From: Lepeophtheirus salmonis
Lineage: Eukaryota; Arthropoda; Copepoda; Siphonostomatoida; Caligidae
NCBI RefSeq assembly: GCF_016086655.4
Contig: NC_052136.2
Location: 13,516,001 to 13,580,000, forward strand
Direction of reading: 5' to 3'
Length of the DNA stretch: 64,000 nucleotides
Both the position numbers and the translations under genes were made by a program. Below, one piece after another: positions 44,180 through 56,869 of the stretch. The notes under the pieces are model-generated. The model worked only from the letters and a program-made list of their open reading frames with translations, had not been told where the DNA came from and did no database searches. Position 1 is the first letter of the stretch. Each line of letters begins with the position of its first letter.

Positions 44180-45118
44180 ATGAAAGCATTTATACTCTTC
44201 TTGAATTACTTTATTCTCTCGGTTTCAAGTCACTGTCAGGCTCCCTTCCCTCAATGCTGCCCAGAGGGAATGGTCTATGACATGAAAACATGTCGCCCCA
44301 TACTTGGCGCAAGCATTACAAAGTTAACGGACCTTGAGTTGCAACAGAGTAAAATCAATTGCCCTCCTCCTGCCGTCAACATACCACACTGTATCAATGA
44401 ATCTGCCAAATTGGTATCCTTTGCGGGAGAGACAGAGTATTCTCAGATCTACGATGGGATCTACGCCACAAGGATCACTCTAGAAGACTCTGGTGAAGAG
44501 CGCCTCTCCTACTTCAATAATCATCGCCAGACTTACTTCCCTGCATTTTGTTTCCACGAATCTCTCAAAGGAAAGGCCCTCATTTGTCCAAGCACACAAC
44601 TAGAGCGCGCTCAAATTAAGAAGTGCTGTCCGTTTGGAGAGAAGCTAGGACTACCGCTCTTTGAGGGTTGTTTTAAATCCGACTCAAATTTTGAGTGGAA
44701 CATCCGTGTTAATGGATACAAAAAAGTTCTCAAGGATCTCATCAAGTTCCCCTATGAGAACGTGATCCACAAGGGTTCTGAATTTCTCAAGATACTTCAA
44801 TCCAACTCCTGTGATCTTGAACAGGTGAGAGCGTTTGATATTGAGGCATTTGAAATCAACATGAAGGGGGATCTCGTCTTTGCAAATGGAAAGGCAGTTG
44901 ATATAAGCAATGATGGATATTGTGTGGACTCTGTTCAGGATCCAAGCGTGGCGATTGATCAGCAGCTCATGGTAGTTCTCTATTGCTCATCTAATAAGAA
45001 AGTGACAAAGATTGCCAATTCAGAATTTAAAGACTTTTTGAATGTAAAAAGTGGAGCAATAACTCGATCTTTTAGTCTCATTTGGATGTCTACATTTCTC
45101 CTTGCATTTCATGCTTAG
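44180..45118 (+). CDS. secreted/GPI-type protein resembling a Methuselah GPCR ectodomain
   Basis: 312 residues, single coding exon. Residues 1-18 ('MKAFILFLNYFILSVSSH') form a good signal peptide. Two similar Cys modules follow: 'CCPEGMVYDMKTC' (CC at 26-27) and 'CCPFGEKLGLPLFEGC' (CC at 149-150). Then comes 'GYCVD' (Cys 248) and a last Cys at 269. The CCP...C motif and 'YCVD' are typical of arthropod Methuselah-like receptor ectodomains, which bind extracellular ligands. No seven-helix domain follows in frame. Instead the protein ends with small residues ('KSGA') and a 14-residue hydrophobic tail ('SLIWMSTFLLAFHA'), as in GPI-anchored proteins. Composition is clearly richer in G+C than the surroundings, and the frame is intact. 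A decayed duplicate is at 8890-9691. Alternatives are a soluble protein or a first exon of a larger gene with alternative splicing. Family call is from motifs only. Confidence 0.75.
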   Translation: MKAFILFLNYFILSVSSHCQAPFPQCCPEGMVYDMKTCRPILGASITKLTDLELQQSKINCPPPAVNIPHCINESAKLVSFAGETEYSQIYDGIYATRITLEDSGEERLSYFNNHRQTYFPAFCFHESLKGKALICPSTQLERAQIKKCCPFGEKLGLPLFEGCFKSDSNFEWNIRVNGYKKVLKDLIKFPYENVIHKGSEFLKILQSNSCDLEQVRAFDIEAFEINMKGDLVFANGKAVDISNDGYCVDSVQDPSVAIDQQLMVVLYCSSNKKVTKIANSEFKDFLNVKSGAITRSFSLIWMSTFLLAFHA

Positions 45119-45119
45119 G

Positions 45120-47100
45120 TGCAAATTGTATGTGTCTGTGTTACTTTTTTTTTTTAAATGAAAAGACCATTTCTATATACATTTATCTTATTTTTTTCTG
45201 TATATTTTTAGAATTATAATTGTTTCTTACAAAAATAAGGCAAAAGCTGGCTGGAAGTTTAAAAAAAAGAAAATTCAGTCGAGGATAATAAAAATATTGA
45301 GTATAACAAAAGATTGTCTTTTATTCCTTCCTTTTGCAATATGAAAATAATTTTTAAGAACTTTATTTTCAATTATATATTTCCTGGTGCTATGGAGTAT
45401 GTAGTTAATTAATAAATGAAATTATAGTAAACCTTTCCATAATTACTAAAATAAAAAAATTATGTCCGATACAAAACTAAACTAATAACGTGTATTGTTG
45501 TTCGGTATACGGATATTTTATTTTGGTGGTCTCAGGGTAATTAAGTATTTACAACGGTACTTTAGTAAATTGATATTAGAACCGATACTTGCAGTATACT
45601 TACGCCATCATAAATATTTTTGCGGTGATCTTGTAAACTACTCTTTGCTAATTCTTTTTTGAATTGTGACTTATTAAGTAATCTCGAACAGAGTAACTTC
45701 TAGTTTTACAAGCCATATATTTTTATACAGTACTTTTAACAATTGGACATGAGCGTTGCTCCGTTTTATTAGTTTGGTAACAAAGTAACAGAGAGTCTTG
45801 CAACAAAATAATAGATCTCCCTAAGTGATAATATTATTTAATAACCAAATTATAATATTGTTCCTACTATTTTGTTATAATACACACTACCTCATCAAAC
45901 ACTGATTGGTATTAATTTGATTCCCAAAATTTGCTTAAAGTAATAAAATCTTGCGGATAATATATTTTCTCATGTGCTATTGCTTAAATTTTGCATCTCC
46001 GTCCTTGCTGGCACTCTACATACGAAAAAAAAAATCACTCAAAATATAGACCAATTGAGAAACTGATTAATTTTGATTGGTTGTATATTTATAAAAAGAA
46101 TATTGTTTTATATTATTTATTTATCTCATACTTCATGTATCTAACGTTTTAGGGGATGATACTTTATTTTTTTCTGAATTATTAACGAGTTATGTAATTA
46201 ATTATCGAGGTTTCTATCAATGCTTTTTATAGGGCTAACCCAACGTCGAATATGAAAAGTGAAATTATAGAAGATATCTTATTCTATAAATAACATGTTT
46301 GTTTGATAATAATTTATTAGTATAGAAATTATATATTCTCTACCTTTTCAATAATTTAATATTCTTTTCACCAATTTCTTCTTTAGATTATGCATTCATA
46401 ATAGTAAAACATAATAATACTCAATTTGTTTACCCATGCATATTTAAGTAGGAGATGTAAAAACAACAAATGAAGAATCTATATTAATAAAATAGTTATT
46501 TTAATGTTGAGTTGACTGATCACTCCAGGGAAATAGTTGTGTTAGTATTTGAACGTAACAAATGTTAGTTTAATCTGCTACTTCAAATTCCATTCGTACT
46601 TGGAGTTAAAAAACTTTTAAGTAAGATTGCGCCCTATCTTCAAGGCTTCATTTTTATTTTGTTATAATTGACTCGTGAGCAGTGCAGGCGTGGGGCATTC
46701 TTATTTATGCAACATTTAAATTAAATTAAACAACTTCAAATTTAAACTCAATTTAGAATCCGTGTAAAAATACTCACAATTCAACTTTAACACGTTAATC
46801 ATCATGATCTGTGAACAGTTCTGGATATAGGAGATAAATAAATTAGAAAGATAACGCAGATCATTTTAAGTTTATAGTCGAATCAATATTGATATAGTAA
46901 TACACTTAACATCCCAGTTTAATTCGTTCTTGGACAGAGCTCCTAAGTCAAAGCAATAACTATTAAATTATTGTATGGGACGTGTCTCTCACGTACGATC
47001 AACAATTCTTGACCAATATGTATCTCGAAAAAACAACTCTTTTGCTCAGAATTCGGTTCATATCTCAATGAACTCATATGTTGGGGGACTCATAGATAGT
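45120..47100. other. 3' flank and AT-rich stretch
   Basis: A-rich signals such as 'aataaa' near 45411 could serve polyadenylation of the preceding gene, but none is well placed. The rest is AT-rich with no recognised gene. Confidence 0.4.
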
Positions 47101-47104
47101 TTTG

Positions 47105-47280
47105 TGTCGATCCCTACACAGTTCAGTCTAGGTCCAGTCCTGTTCAGTCCTTAAACTTATTAAGTTCGGTCCATCATAACTACACTCAGTTTAAAAAAAA
47201 TCAGTTTTAGTACCGCTGGTTCGAAGGACTGGTTCTAAGACTGGGCTGGAGCAATTTAATAAGGACAGGCACAAGAATAC
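47105..47280. repeat. CAGTCC/GGACTG-rich inverted repeat block
   Basis: The left half is rich in 'cagtc', 'gttcagtc' and 'tccagtcctg'. The right half carries the complementary sense ('ggactggttc', 'gactgggctgg', 'ggacagg'). The halves face each other around 'aaaaaatcagttttag', suggesting a decayed foldback MITE. Confidence 0.45.
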
Positions 47281-47415
47281 TTATTATTATTATTAATGTA
47301 TATTAGGACTAGTATGTTACGATGTTAGGGTCTAGTACTGAGTTTGGGTTATATACGTATATAAAAATACATATTAGATATTATATTATGATGATCAATA
47401 TTGGTTATTTAAAAT

Positions 47416-47430
47416 AATAATAATAATAGA
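47416..47430. repeat. AAT trinucleotide run
   Basis: Short (AAT)n tract 'aataataataata'. Confidence 0.6.
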
Positions 47431-47521
47431 TTTAGATAGTGAGATAAGATTTTAGTCCATAAACATCTTTTTATTTAAGAAATAATTTCTGCATTTTTAT
47501 ATAAAAGAAAGAGATAATTAA

Positions 47522-47761
47522 TTGCCTTATAAAATGATGAAGTACATCCCAGTTGACGAAAATCCATTGGTATGGTGCTGGTATAATTTAAATAAATTTC
47601 CTAATGTTTCCAAGTTACCTTCACAATACCTTGCAACTACAGGCACAAATGTATCAAGAAGAATATTTTTTTCGACAACTCGCGATATTGTAACTGCTCA
47701 TCCGTCTTGGCCAATACCAGAAAATGATGGCAGGCTCATCTTTTTCGGATTTTTTTTATAA
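47522..47761 (+). mobile_element. hAT (Ac/ZBED1-like) transposase dimerisation-domain fragment
   Basis: The open frame reads 'DENPLVWCWYNLNKFPNVSK', 'LPSQYLATTGTNVSRRIFFS', 'TTRDIVTA' and 'PENDGRLIFF'. This matches the hAT C-terminal dimerisation block (usual form 'NPL.WW...K.PNLS.LA.KYL.IP.TSV.SERVFS.AGDIVT..R..L.PENV..L.FL') almost end to end. Key positions are altered ('RRIFF' for 'SERVF'). The start is not ATG and no upstream transposase remains, so it is a 3' relic. Confidence 0.8.
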
Positions 47762-47764
47762 ATT

Positions 47765-48390
47765 CATGAATATAACTCATATATATAGTTTATATAAATC
47801 TCTGTTTATAAAAAAGTTAAGTATATTTTGAAATAAGTTACTTGCACAGAAAATAAATAATTAAAGAATAAAATATCGAAAAAACTGGAAAAACTACATT
47901 AATTCTATTAAAAAAACAAATTACTATTATTCTGTACCGAACCCTGTACCATCCAATCCCTTATGGATTTGCTGTTTTGTTCATATGATGCAGGTTTTAC
48001 AGTTAAAAAAGTAGACAATAATCAAAATACATAATAAAATCTTTTGCCATTGGATTACTCCTTGATGGGGTTAAATAGTTTAGAGAAATGCATTTGACCT
48101 AAGCTTATTTTCAATTATATTCCGACAATTTTTAACATTTACCAAAATATGTATGTATATGGAAAAAATAGGTACAACATTATCTTATGAGAAATTATAT
48201 ATCATTTTTATCTAACGAATAGTAAATTCATGACCAATATAATTACATAATATATATGTAATTTATGTAATGTTGTTGGAAAATACACTTTAACAAATGT
48301 GGAAAGTCATGCAATCACATAATACAAATATAAAAAAAACTTGTTCTCCATCCATATTCACATAATTTGAAATATATTTTTTAGTGTCAA
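47765..48390. other. AT-rich stretch
   Basis: Nothing recognised; 'gtaccgaaccctgtacc' at about 47935 may belong to the end of the preceding hAT relic. Confidence 0.35.
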
Positions 48391-48394
48391 TTTG

Positions 48395-48640
48395 ACGTTA
48401 ATGTTACTCTATTCCCACTTTGGAGAGTGAAATCAACAGGACCTCAACCCCAAATGTGGACAACCTGAAGTCCTCCAAAGTGGCTGCATGGGACAACTTG
48501 TACATGAGTTTGTCATTAACTCCTTTATGCCCTTCAGGCGACGTGTAAAGGCTGTGATTGATAATGAAGGTGGCCACATTGAGGTTTAAAAGTTTTACAA
48601 AAGCCGTCTCTACATGTTTTGTTAACATTGTGGTAGTTAA
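48395..48640 (+). mobile_element. mariner transposase C-terminal fragment (family C, copy 2)
   Basis: The plus strand encodes 'ATLESEINRTSTPNVDNLKS', then 'AAWDNLYMS', and in the next frame 'FRRRVKAVIDNEGGHIEV'. It is the same tail as 15613-15830 but in opposite orientation, with a better preserved end. Two frameshifts. Confidence 0.8.
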
Positions 48641-48776
48641 ATCAAACCAATTACTAAAAAACAGGGGAAAAAATTACCTTTGTGCTCTTTAAAGTCATAA
48701 GCAGTAATGCATAAAATATATCCTCTCATTTCGTTAAAAAAAAACCCAAAAAAAACAACATATTTATCCTGACATT

Positions 48777-49030
48777 TTGAAGAATGTTTGGAAGAGAGAC
48801 GCTTAGCTGTCATGCCGTTTAAATTAGACACAAATCCTACTCCGTACATAGCAAGGAGATATAGTCTAGAATTACCCTGATTTCGATTCTCAATTATATT
48901 CAAAGTCCAACAAGAACTTATAAATCCTGAGGATCAAACCCTTAAGTTTTACTCTCCGTCATTTATGAACACACAGACTAGTTATTTCTGTATACTTAAA
49001 TGTTTTCTTCTCAAAAATTAAATAATAAGT
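48777..49030. repeat. dispersed repeat D, copy without the maT insertion
   Basis: Aligns with 26149-26330 and continues directly into sequence matching 27562-27645. The intact TA lies in 'agaacttataaatcctg' at about 48918-48924. A second, partial match to its right half is at about 49300-49350. Confidence 0.65.
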
Positions 49031-49039
49031 GGGGAAAAA

Positions 49040-52000
49040 CCTGTTCAGATTAGAACTAGGAAAAGCCATTTCCGCTTTCTAACACATAGTTTATACACCT
49101 GTGGTCTTAAATACCTCGAAAATTGAGTATTTTTTTCCTTGATCAATTTACATATTTTAAGGGAAAAACTACTTGAAAATATAGAATATCACATGAGAGG
49201 TTCATATTGTAAAAAATATGACATACCGGTACCGGTCAAAAAGACTTACACTCTACAACAAATCATTTTCCATCATTCATGGGCAGAAATGCATGAGGTT
49301 GCACTTTATACTTAGATGTTCTCTCTTCAAGAACAAAATAATAGTGATATTACCCGTGGAAAATAAATTGGTATCATTTTACTTTTTTTCGGATACCAGG
49401 AGGTCATATTTACCAAAACTCAGTTTATCTTCGTACTCTTTATGATTTATAATTTGAAATATGCAAAGTCTCGAGATTCCGGAGGATGTAAATTAAAAAA
49501 AAAAGTACTTCTTGGAAACTTTGCTTTACATCATATCTGCTGGCGGATAAATTTTTACACTTTAATTTTCAAACTAACGAGAAATAATTTATAAGAGGTT
49601 AACATTTTTCAGATTACTAATAAATACTCCCTTATTGTAAATGTAATTTCTCACAAGGATTTGGACAATTTTCTCATTTATAATTTATTATTTATAATCT
49701 CCTCAAGAATAAAAAACTTTGCTTCTAGCATATATGTTATCTTCCATGTACATAGATATCATTAACTTTTACTACTTACAGATAATCACCCTTAAAATGA
49801 ACAGCTTTGTTTATAGTGGGATGAAAATGTATATTTTTGTATGTGCTCAATAATATAGTATGATGAAAAAAATAAGTACACAAGTTTAAAAAACTATTCT
49901 CTAGGCAAACATCTGTTAAGTTCCAATCAATTTTACGTTTTAATTGAAGCATTAATTTCAAATATTTCATTGGTTATTTGGTAGCAAGTCTGGTTTTCTA
50001 AAACTTTTCAATTTGAATTTTTTAAAGCAAATACTCTTTTTTAAATAAAACACCAGTTAATTATTGACCCATCAAATTAATTACTTTTGAAAGGAAACAC
50101 TTCAAAAAGGTAAATACTATTATTCTAAGGACAAAAAATGTGTTTTTTTAAATTATACAATCCACTTTTTTCCCATAGTTTGAAATCCAAATCTAATATT
50201 CTTATGCAAAATTACAACTAAAAACTTTCAACGAATCAAAGTTTGGCCCTTGAGCATTTTCTGAGAAATCTAGTTTAAGGGAATAATAACAATTTAAAGC
50301 CCAATAAAAGATTAAAGATGTAAAACAACGCCGTGAAAAAAAGTCAATGTTGATTGATTTTTCAATTAAGCTTTTAATTATTATAATTTTTTTTTTTTTG
50401 AAATTCAATAAAAAAACAATCCAAGAATGTGTTTAAAAACTATTTTTAATATGCTTTATATTATTTTATATTTTCTACAACTCTAAAGAGTAACCACCCC
50501 ATATGTGGGGCTCTATATTACCTGAGTAGTCTTTTCTTTTTTAATATTTAGATTGATTTGAAAATAAAGAGTGGGATTGTGTGTATCATAGCTGCATGTA
50601 CACCTAAATTATACAACGCCCTTACAGCTATGCTGTTCTCCTTTAAAACTTTCTTCAAATTTTCAAAGTTAGCACCATCCCCATTTCCCATTTTTTATAT
50701 ACCAAAAGTGCTTCAGATTGACAAATCTACTCGTTTTTGTACTTTATAATGTTTTCAAGAATAAAAAAAATGTCGTTTCAAACATCTGGTTTAGCTTTCA
50801 AGTAGTTTTCCTTTATATATGTATTTATCAATAAATTCAAACTTATATATGTAGGATATTTGTTTTATATTTTTTTCTAACCTACATATATACGTAGATT
50901 TATATACAAGGATAGATAAGTAAGTACTATTGATTATAAGAAAATACATTTATACATATATATATATATATATATTGTACATATCGTATAAAAAAATGAT
51001 AACCAATAAAGTCATTGAATATTTTTGCCTTGAAAGCAGTATTTCTTGTAAATAAATGAATTACATCAGAAATTGATTAATCGAATGACGTAATCATTTA
51101 TTTAATATGAACTGTACATTTTAAAATGTATATAAGTTACATATCTTTTAAAGCATTGTAGTAAATTAATTGCAAAGTATATAGAAAAACATACCAACCG
51201 CTCTTCTCGAGGTTCACTGAGCCCATTGGGTAGGGTGTATCAGACCTCCCTCCCAGTAAAAAATATTGGTTTGGTGGTATGATAAAAATGTTTTTTTCTT
51301 TTTAATTATAACAGACTGTTCGAAATATTTTTAAATTCAAATCAATTCTACCAGCACCACATTAAGCATTTTGAAATGAGAATATTATACTACTTATATA
51401 TTTATATTACAATGGCAAGCAACGCTAAACTTTCATTTGTGCTTTTTTGAAGAATACCGTATTTAATATTATTTTTGTTAACTTGTACTTCCTCACTGAT
51501 ATGTTGTTTTAATTTGAGTTTGTAGAAATACATGATACTTATGTAAAGAAACAAAAATGTATGTGCTAAACATGGAAATCTATATTTAAACCCTTGTAAG
51601 GGATTATATATATTTAGGGGGCGGAGAAAGGCTTTAGAAACATTTTAGAGGCTAGCTACGGCATCGTGATAACATCATCAGCAAAAGCAACAGAACAACA
51701 GTTCCAAGTATCAAAAAAGAATGAACAAACTACTTAAAAATATGTCCAGTTTTTTTAACAAGTGAATTAATATACCTACTCATTTTTTAAGACATGTGTC
51801 AACTTCTAATTTATATTATAAATTATTGTACTTCAATTTCCTTTTGTCAATCTATTTAAATCACAAAATATGTTTAAGATATGAAACACGTACGTAAAAT
51901 TAAGCAAACTTCCGGAATAAGTAATCTAACTTTGAGATTCCACACTGAGGGGTGTGATAAAAAAACCTTTATGATTTTTGGCACAATGATACCCCTACAT

Positions 52001-52955
52001 ATGTAAAACATATTGGCAAAGTTTAATATTCATAAAAGTTGGAAATAGTTTTCTTATTCTTAATGTAGTATTTACTAATGTATTTCATATATATAAATAT
52101 TATTATTTTTTAAAATAAAAATTGAGGTCATAAGACATTTTAATATTTAACTTTTGACTTCTTTTTTTAATTATCATACTTCAAAATAGTTAAGTATCAA
52201 ATTTCAGGAAGAAAGCTCTTTTGGAGGAAAAATTATATCAGAAGCAGTAGCGTCCAGTAATAAGATATTAGAGCGACAGTGAAATTTTGGTCCTATAAGG
52301 GACTGGGACAAGTATCTTTATCTCATAAATGACTAAGAATGTATGTGCTGAAAATTTTAACTTCTAATGTAAAAATTATTCAAATTTCAGAGGGCCAGAT
52401 TACATGCCTGGTATATTGATTAGTCCTTCATCAATCTCAGATAACTTATTATTAGCTACTAAATTTCCTTTTAAATTTTGTTAATTTATCATGTATTTTT
52501 TATTTGATTTATAAAACACTCCACTATGACATCCTTACCAATATTTAGTTTAAAGTTAGCTTATCTAAATCCATGAATGTAAACTACTAATTTTTTGTGT
52601 GACACCTGGATCATTAATTGGAATACTAGCAACTCATTAACTTATTCTGCTAAGCCTTTATATATACCTTACAAGCTATGACATCCTTGTCCAATCTTTC
52701 CATAAAGTGATCGGATAGATTTGAACCTTTAGTTGTTCATTTTTTTCTTCTTGTACAACCATAATAATTATATTTAATTTATTTTTTAAATCAATAATCT
52801 TACAAATTTTCTGAGCTTTAGCTATGTACACATTGGGGACCCAAAATTTGTATTTGCATGACTAAATTACGAAAAATGTAATTTATATTGCATAAAGTAA
52901 AGGCAACTCTAAGTCAATTTAGGATATGCTTAAATAATACATTTAGCTATATTTT
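49040..52955. other. AT-rich stretch with microsatellites
   Basis: No coding domain. An (AT)10 tract lies at about 50956-50975. 50558-50749 is open but unrecognised. 51190-51270 ('gttcactgagcccattgggtaggg') and 52230-52400 are GC-richer islands without readable similarity. Confidence 0.4.
50956..50975. repeat. (AT)10 microsatellite
   Basis: Uninterrupted AT dinucleotides. Confidence 0.85.
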
Positions 52956-52959
52956 CTAT

Positions 52960-53820
52960 TCAATATGTCCTCCTTGAGAAGCAATATCCTCCTCAATACA
53001 CATGCAAAGAGATTGGTAGCTCTTGGTGATTAAGGCCGTTTCCATGACGTATCACACTGTCATAATAGTTGCTCGGAATCAAAATTTAGATGAAAAGTGC
53101 GACAAACATTATTCTCCAAGACACCTTTACTTCAAAGTCCAGGGGTTGAGATCAGGGCTTTGGTAGGGCAACAGGCAGGCAACCCAGTAGTACGTCTTAT
53201 TGTTGCTGCAGATTTTTTCTTTTCTTTTTCCGATATATGGGGTTGCAATAGATTTTTTGATGTTATATAGAGTCTGGATAGAGATGCCAACAGTTTTTGT
53301 AGCCTTCTAAGCACTGATACCACCGCATAGGAGATGACACATGCGTTTCCTATTTGGTTTTTGTTCTGCCATATTTACGACTAGAGACATGTTATGAAAC
53401 CATTTTTTAATGTTCCTTTAATTGGTAAAATGGAGTTGCACACTGATTAAATATAAGTACAAATCATAGTATTACTTGATTCTACCTAGAAATCGTCTTT
53501 GAAGTCAAATATATAAAGTATACTTCCTTCGCAAGAAACGACGGGGATTAGCCTACGGACATTGTGTTCAAGAGAACAATTTCTTCCAAGTTTTTTGTCC
53601 ATGAAGCTACGTCGTTTCATTACTATTTTAGTTTTTATGTTGCAGGTTGGATCAGGATATTAAATAGAAAGATTGAGACCCATGGACTTAATATTAAGAA
53701 ACAGACATATTTAAACTTTTTTATTTAGTTTCAGCTGTCATTTGGTTGCCTAATGAAACCTTTTAATTAAAAAAGGGGAGAAAAATTATAATAAAATGGC
53801 ACTTCAAGTAACTTATATAT
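52960..53820 (-). mobile_element. mariner transposase C-terminal relic (family A, copy 3)
   Basis: On the minus strand, Pro-rich remains of the third-acid block near 53130-53160 are followed by 'DSVIRHGNGLNHQELPISLH', equivalent to the closing helices. The flank at 53700-53810 matches 7560-7660 ('ttt-agtttcagctgtcatttggttg'). The segment 53440-53690 is extra relative to the copy at 7.3 kb. It shares 'ggagttgca-ctgat' and 'gagtataagta' with 21828-21855, so another dispersed repeat may be inserted here. Confidence 0.55.
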
Positions 53821-53829
53821 TATCTACAT

Positions 53830-55630
53830 AGTATTGTTATTATTAACATACGCAGCTACATAATATATACACTGATGTATACATATCGTATAATCTGTAT
53901 TATCATGAAGTTTTAGATACCTAAAATACTCAATGCCAATTTTTATTCCCACATGAGGGAAGTATGAAAGGAGTGATTAGTAAAAAAAAACGGAAAAAAT
54001 AGTCAAGTTGATTTTTTACTCCATTCCTTCATGAGGGAAAACAAAACAAGCTAAAGGTGCATGTTTGATTATTCCATTTACCTAGAATTCCATTGTAGTA
54101 TATAGATGATATAAAGACAAAAGTACATATAAAAAAACTTTTATATTTTGAAAAAAAAACATTTTATAATTTGGATACCCGGATTCTTTTTTATAATTTG
54201 GAAATTTAAAAATGAGCTCCACCCTATTATTCTTTATATATATTATCTACCTTTATTTTCAAAAGACCATTAACTAGATGTTTATTTTGTCAAAATCCAT
54301 TAATAATAATTATGTAATTAAGTAAATAGAGGTGATTTATTCCCCAAAAGAAACCACTTGGTTTTTGTTTTGTTTATTTTGAAAAGGATTTTCAGTTATT
54401 TCTATAAATGATCTCAATTTTCTTACTAGATTTCCTTTTTTAATGCATTAATGGTTATATTAATATAAAATCATAATCATTGCCCTCATATATAAATTGC
54501 TTGTAATAAATGCCTTCCTTTTGAAGGAAAGATCTTTCGCATATTACTTATGTACATATTTGACCTTCACTTATGCATACTTTTCTAAAGGCATTTTACA
54601 TACGATTGAATTCCTTCGGAAATGAGAGCTTTTTTATTACATGAAATATTCATTCCACCTATTAATTCCCAGGATACAAACTTCTTAGAAAATATGATTT
54701 TATTGATATTAACAACGTGTACACAAGTTAAACATATCCATATATAAAGCATTAAAAATAAAATATCAATTTTATTTTTAGCTCTTGAACTCCGTACTAG
54801 GAATTCATAACTAATTTTTATACGTATTAAATAGGGCTCATAAGAATTTTCAATTTGATTTTTTGATTATTTTACTCCTTTGATAGGCCTGAAAAAACTT
54901 TTGAGTAAACAAATCACTAATCAACATTTATGTAAATAAACCTATTCTTTATAAAATGGTAAATATTTCTTTAAAACATGGATTTCTATTTGAAATGGGA
55001 TCATTTAATTATTAGAAAAAGCACCAATTTTAAGGGCTTTGTTTCGAAAGTAATGATGCAACATTTATGTATTTGTTACAAAAGTCACAAGAGTTCTTTT
55101 ACATTTTAGAAGTCTAGGTGGGAGTATTTTTTGGTTTGATTTGATCCGCGCAAAATGTCAACTTTATTTAAAAAAGAGAAGATCAATTATTTTTGAAATT
55201 GTAAAATTTATATAATTTTTATGATATATAATTATAACTAAAATTTTTAATTAAAGTTTTCTCTTGTAAATAGGCTAAAGAACACATTTTTAAATGGTTC
55301 TTCTCCTGCCTGCTTTACTAAAATTTGAAGGTCTTTTTATGTAGGGAAAACTTTAAGAGACTACCAAAAAGGGCCTTCATTGGCTCCTTTGTCTAGGATT
55401 ACACGTGGAGTATGTCTCCCCATAAAAAAAATATTTCTGATTCTAAAATTTGGTTAAAATCGCTTATGTATCTAAATGTAGACGTCGTTTCGAAGAAAGA
55501 CATGTACAAACTTTGAGAATGTATTATTTTCAACATATGTTTCTATATATATTTCGTTATGTACTATCGTTTCCTTATAACACACACACAAAAAAAAGGC
55601 TAAGGACAGTAACTACTATCTCTTTCATCA
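53830..55630. other. AT-rich stretch, nothing recognised
   Basis: Short ORFs only; no transposase block or splice-bounded exon visible. Confidence 0.4.
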
Positions 55631-55636
55631 AAAAAT

Positions 55637-55647
55637 TTGTAATTATC
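55637..55647. repeat. target-site duplication of the LINE, left
   Basis: 'ttgtaattatc' recurs exactly at 58670-58680, immediately after the LINE poly(A) tail. Confidence 0.75.
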
Positions 55648-55968
55648 GAATGGAGTTTATGTATGTCAAGTATGAAGGAGCGAGCTGTCCCTTGTCTCTT
55701 GATTTAATTTAATTTCCATATGTTTTGTGATTTTAATTACGCTTGATTTTAATTGTATTGAGTGTGTTTTTATCAAAAGGCATGGATCATCAGTGATATC
55801 CTGAACCTTTTTTTTCGTCACAATCTATTCTTGAGGATTCTGATTATCATAGAGACTTCATTTTGTTTCTTAAAACCACCCTATCTTCTCTTCTACATTT
55901 TGTGTTCGCCCTCCTGCTTACCCTCCTGAGAGTGTGTATTCACATTCCTTTCCTTTGAGATATCTTCT

Positions 55969-56807
55969 ATGGAGGAAAACGCTACTGATCGTCCCCCAGA
56001 TGATCTTGTTAAGAAATCTTATTCTCATGTCACTGCAAAAAGTAGTAACCATAATCATAAAGTTAATGATCGTATAAATATGAATGGGGACTTTAAATGC
56101 GAAACTTTTGTTGTTCTTATTGAGGACAAGGATGGAAAGGTTTTTCGCCAAGACAGATTAAAACATATTGGTGTATATAATTTAGCTTTATTCTTTGCGT
56201 TAAAAACCATAATCTTTGATTATGAAATAACATTAAATGCTTTTATTTCAAAGAGACAAAAAATAGAAAAAGGACAATTAAATTAAATAAAAATGACCAG
56301 AAGGAAACACCTTCATTTCCAGAGGTGGTTCCTTTGGATGATGATGGTAAAAAGAAAAGTTTAACAATAACAAAACAAAGTAATGATAGAGCTGATATGA
56401 TTTCTTTTGATGAGGATAGTGGAGATAAAATTTCACCAATAACAAAAGAGATTAGTACTGAAGTCGAATTTATTGCGGTTTTACCGGATGTACAATTAGA
56501 AATCGAGAGTTCTAAAGATTGTACTTCTAAGGGTAAGACAACTTCTGACGGTGTCAGAGCAGAGGATAAGTGTGATGAATCCTATCACCAAAATCATAAT
56601 AGCATAGTACCGGAGAGATCACTGAAATCCCATAAAAATACCAAGAAAACTTTATTAAGTCGAACAAGATTCCAATCTGTAGAGAAGAGAGATCGTTCTG
56701 CATTGGTTAATTCTCCTGAAAAGAAAAAACACCATCAAAGCTTTAAAAATGTGATTAATATTACTTCAAAATTAAAAACTTATCAAGAAAAAAATAATAA
56801 TTTTTAA
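55969..56807 (+). pseudogene. LINE ORF1-like protein, frameshifted
   Basis: ATG at 55969 starts 'MEENATDRPPDDLVKKSYSH'; the 'KSYSHVTA' piece resembles the 'SY..VT' motif at the start of LINE ORF1 proteins. The frame shifts near 56286 (a local 'aattaaatt' slip) and continues as 'NKNDQKETPSFPEVVPLDDD' to 56807, giving about 280 codons rich in Lys, Asp and Ser. It has no visible zinc knuckle, so it may be a truncated ORF1. Its product would be an RNA-binding particle protein. Confidence 0.5.
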
Positions 56808-56869
56808 GGCGTCCGAAAATTCCACTTAGAAAAAAGTGAATATATACTCGACTTTTCACATCCGTTAAT

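Noticed and set aside
48404..48628. Minus-strand ORF opposite the family C mariner tail
   Set aside because: It is the antisense shadow of the plus-strand transposase fragment.
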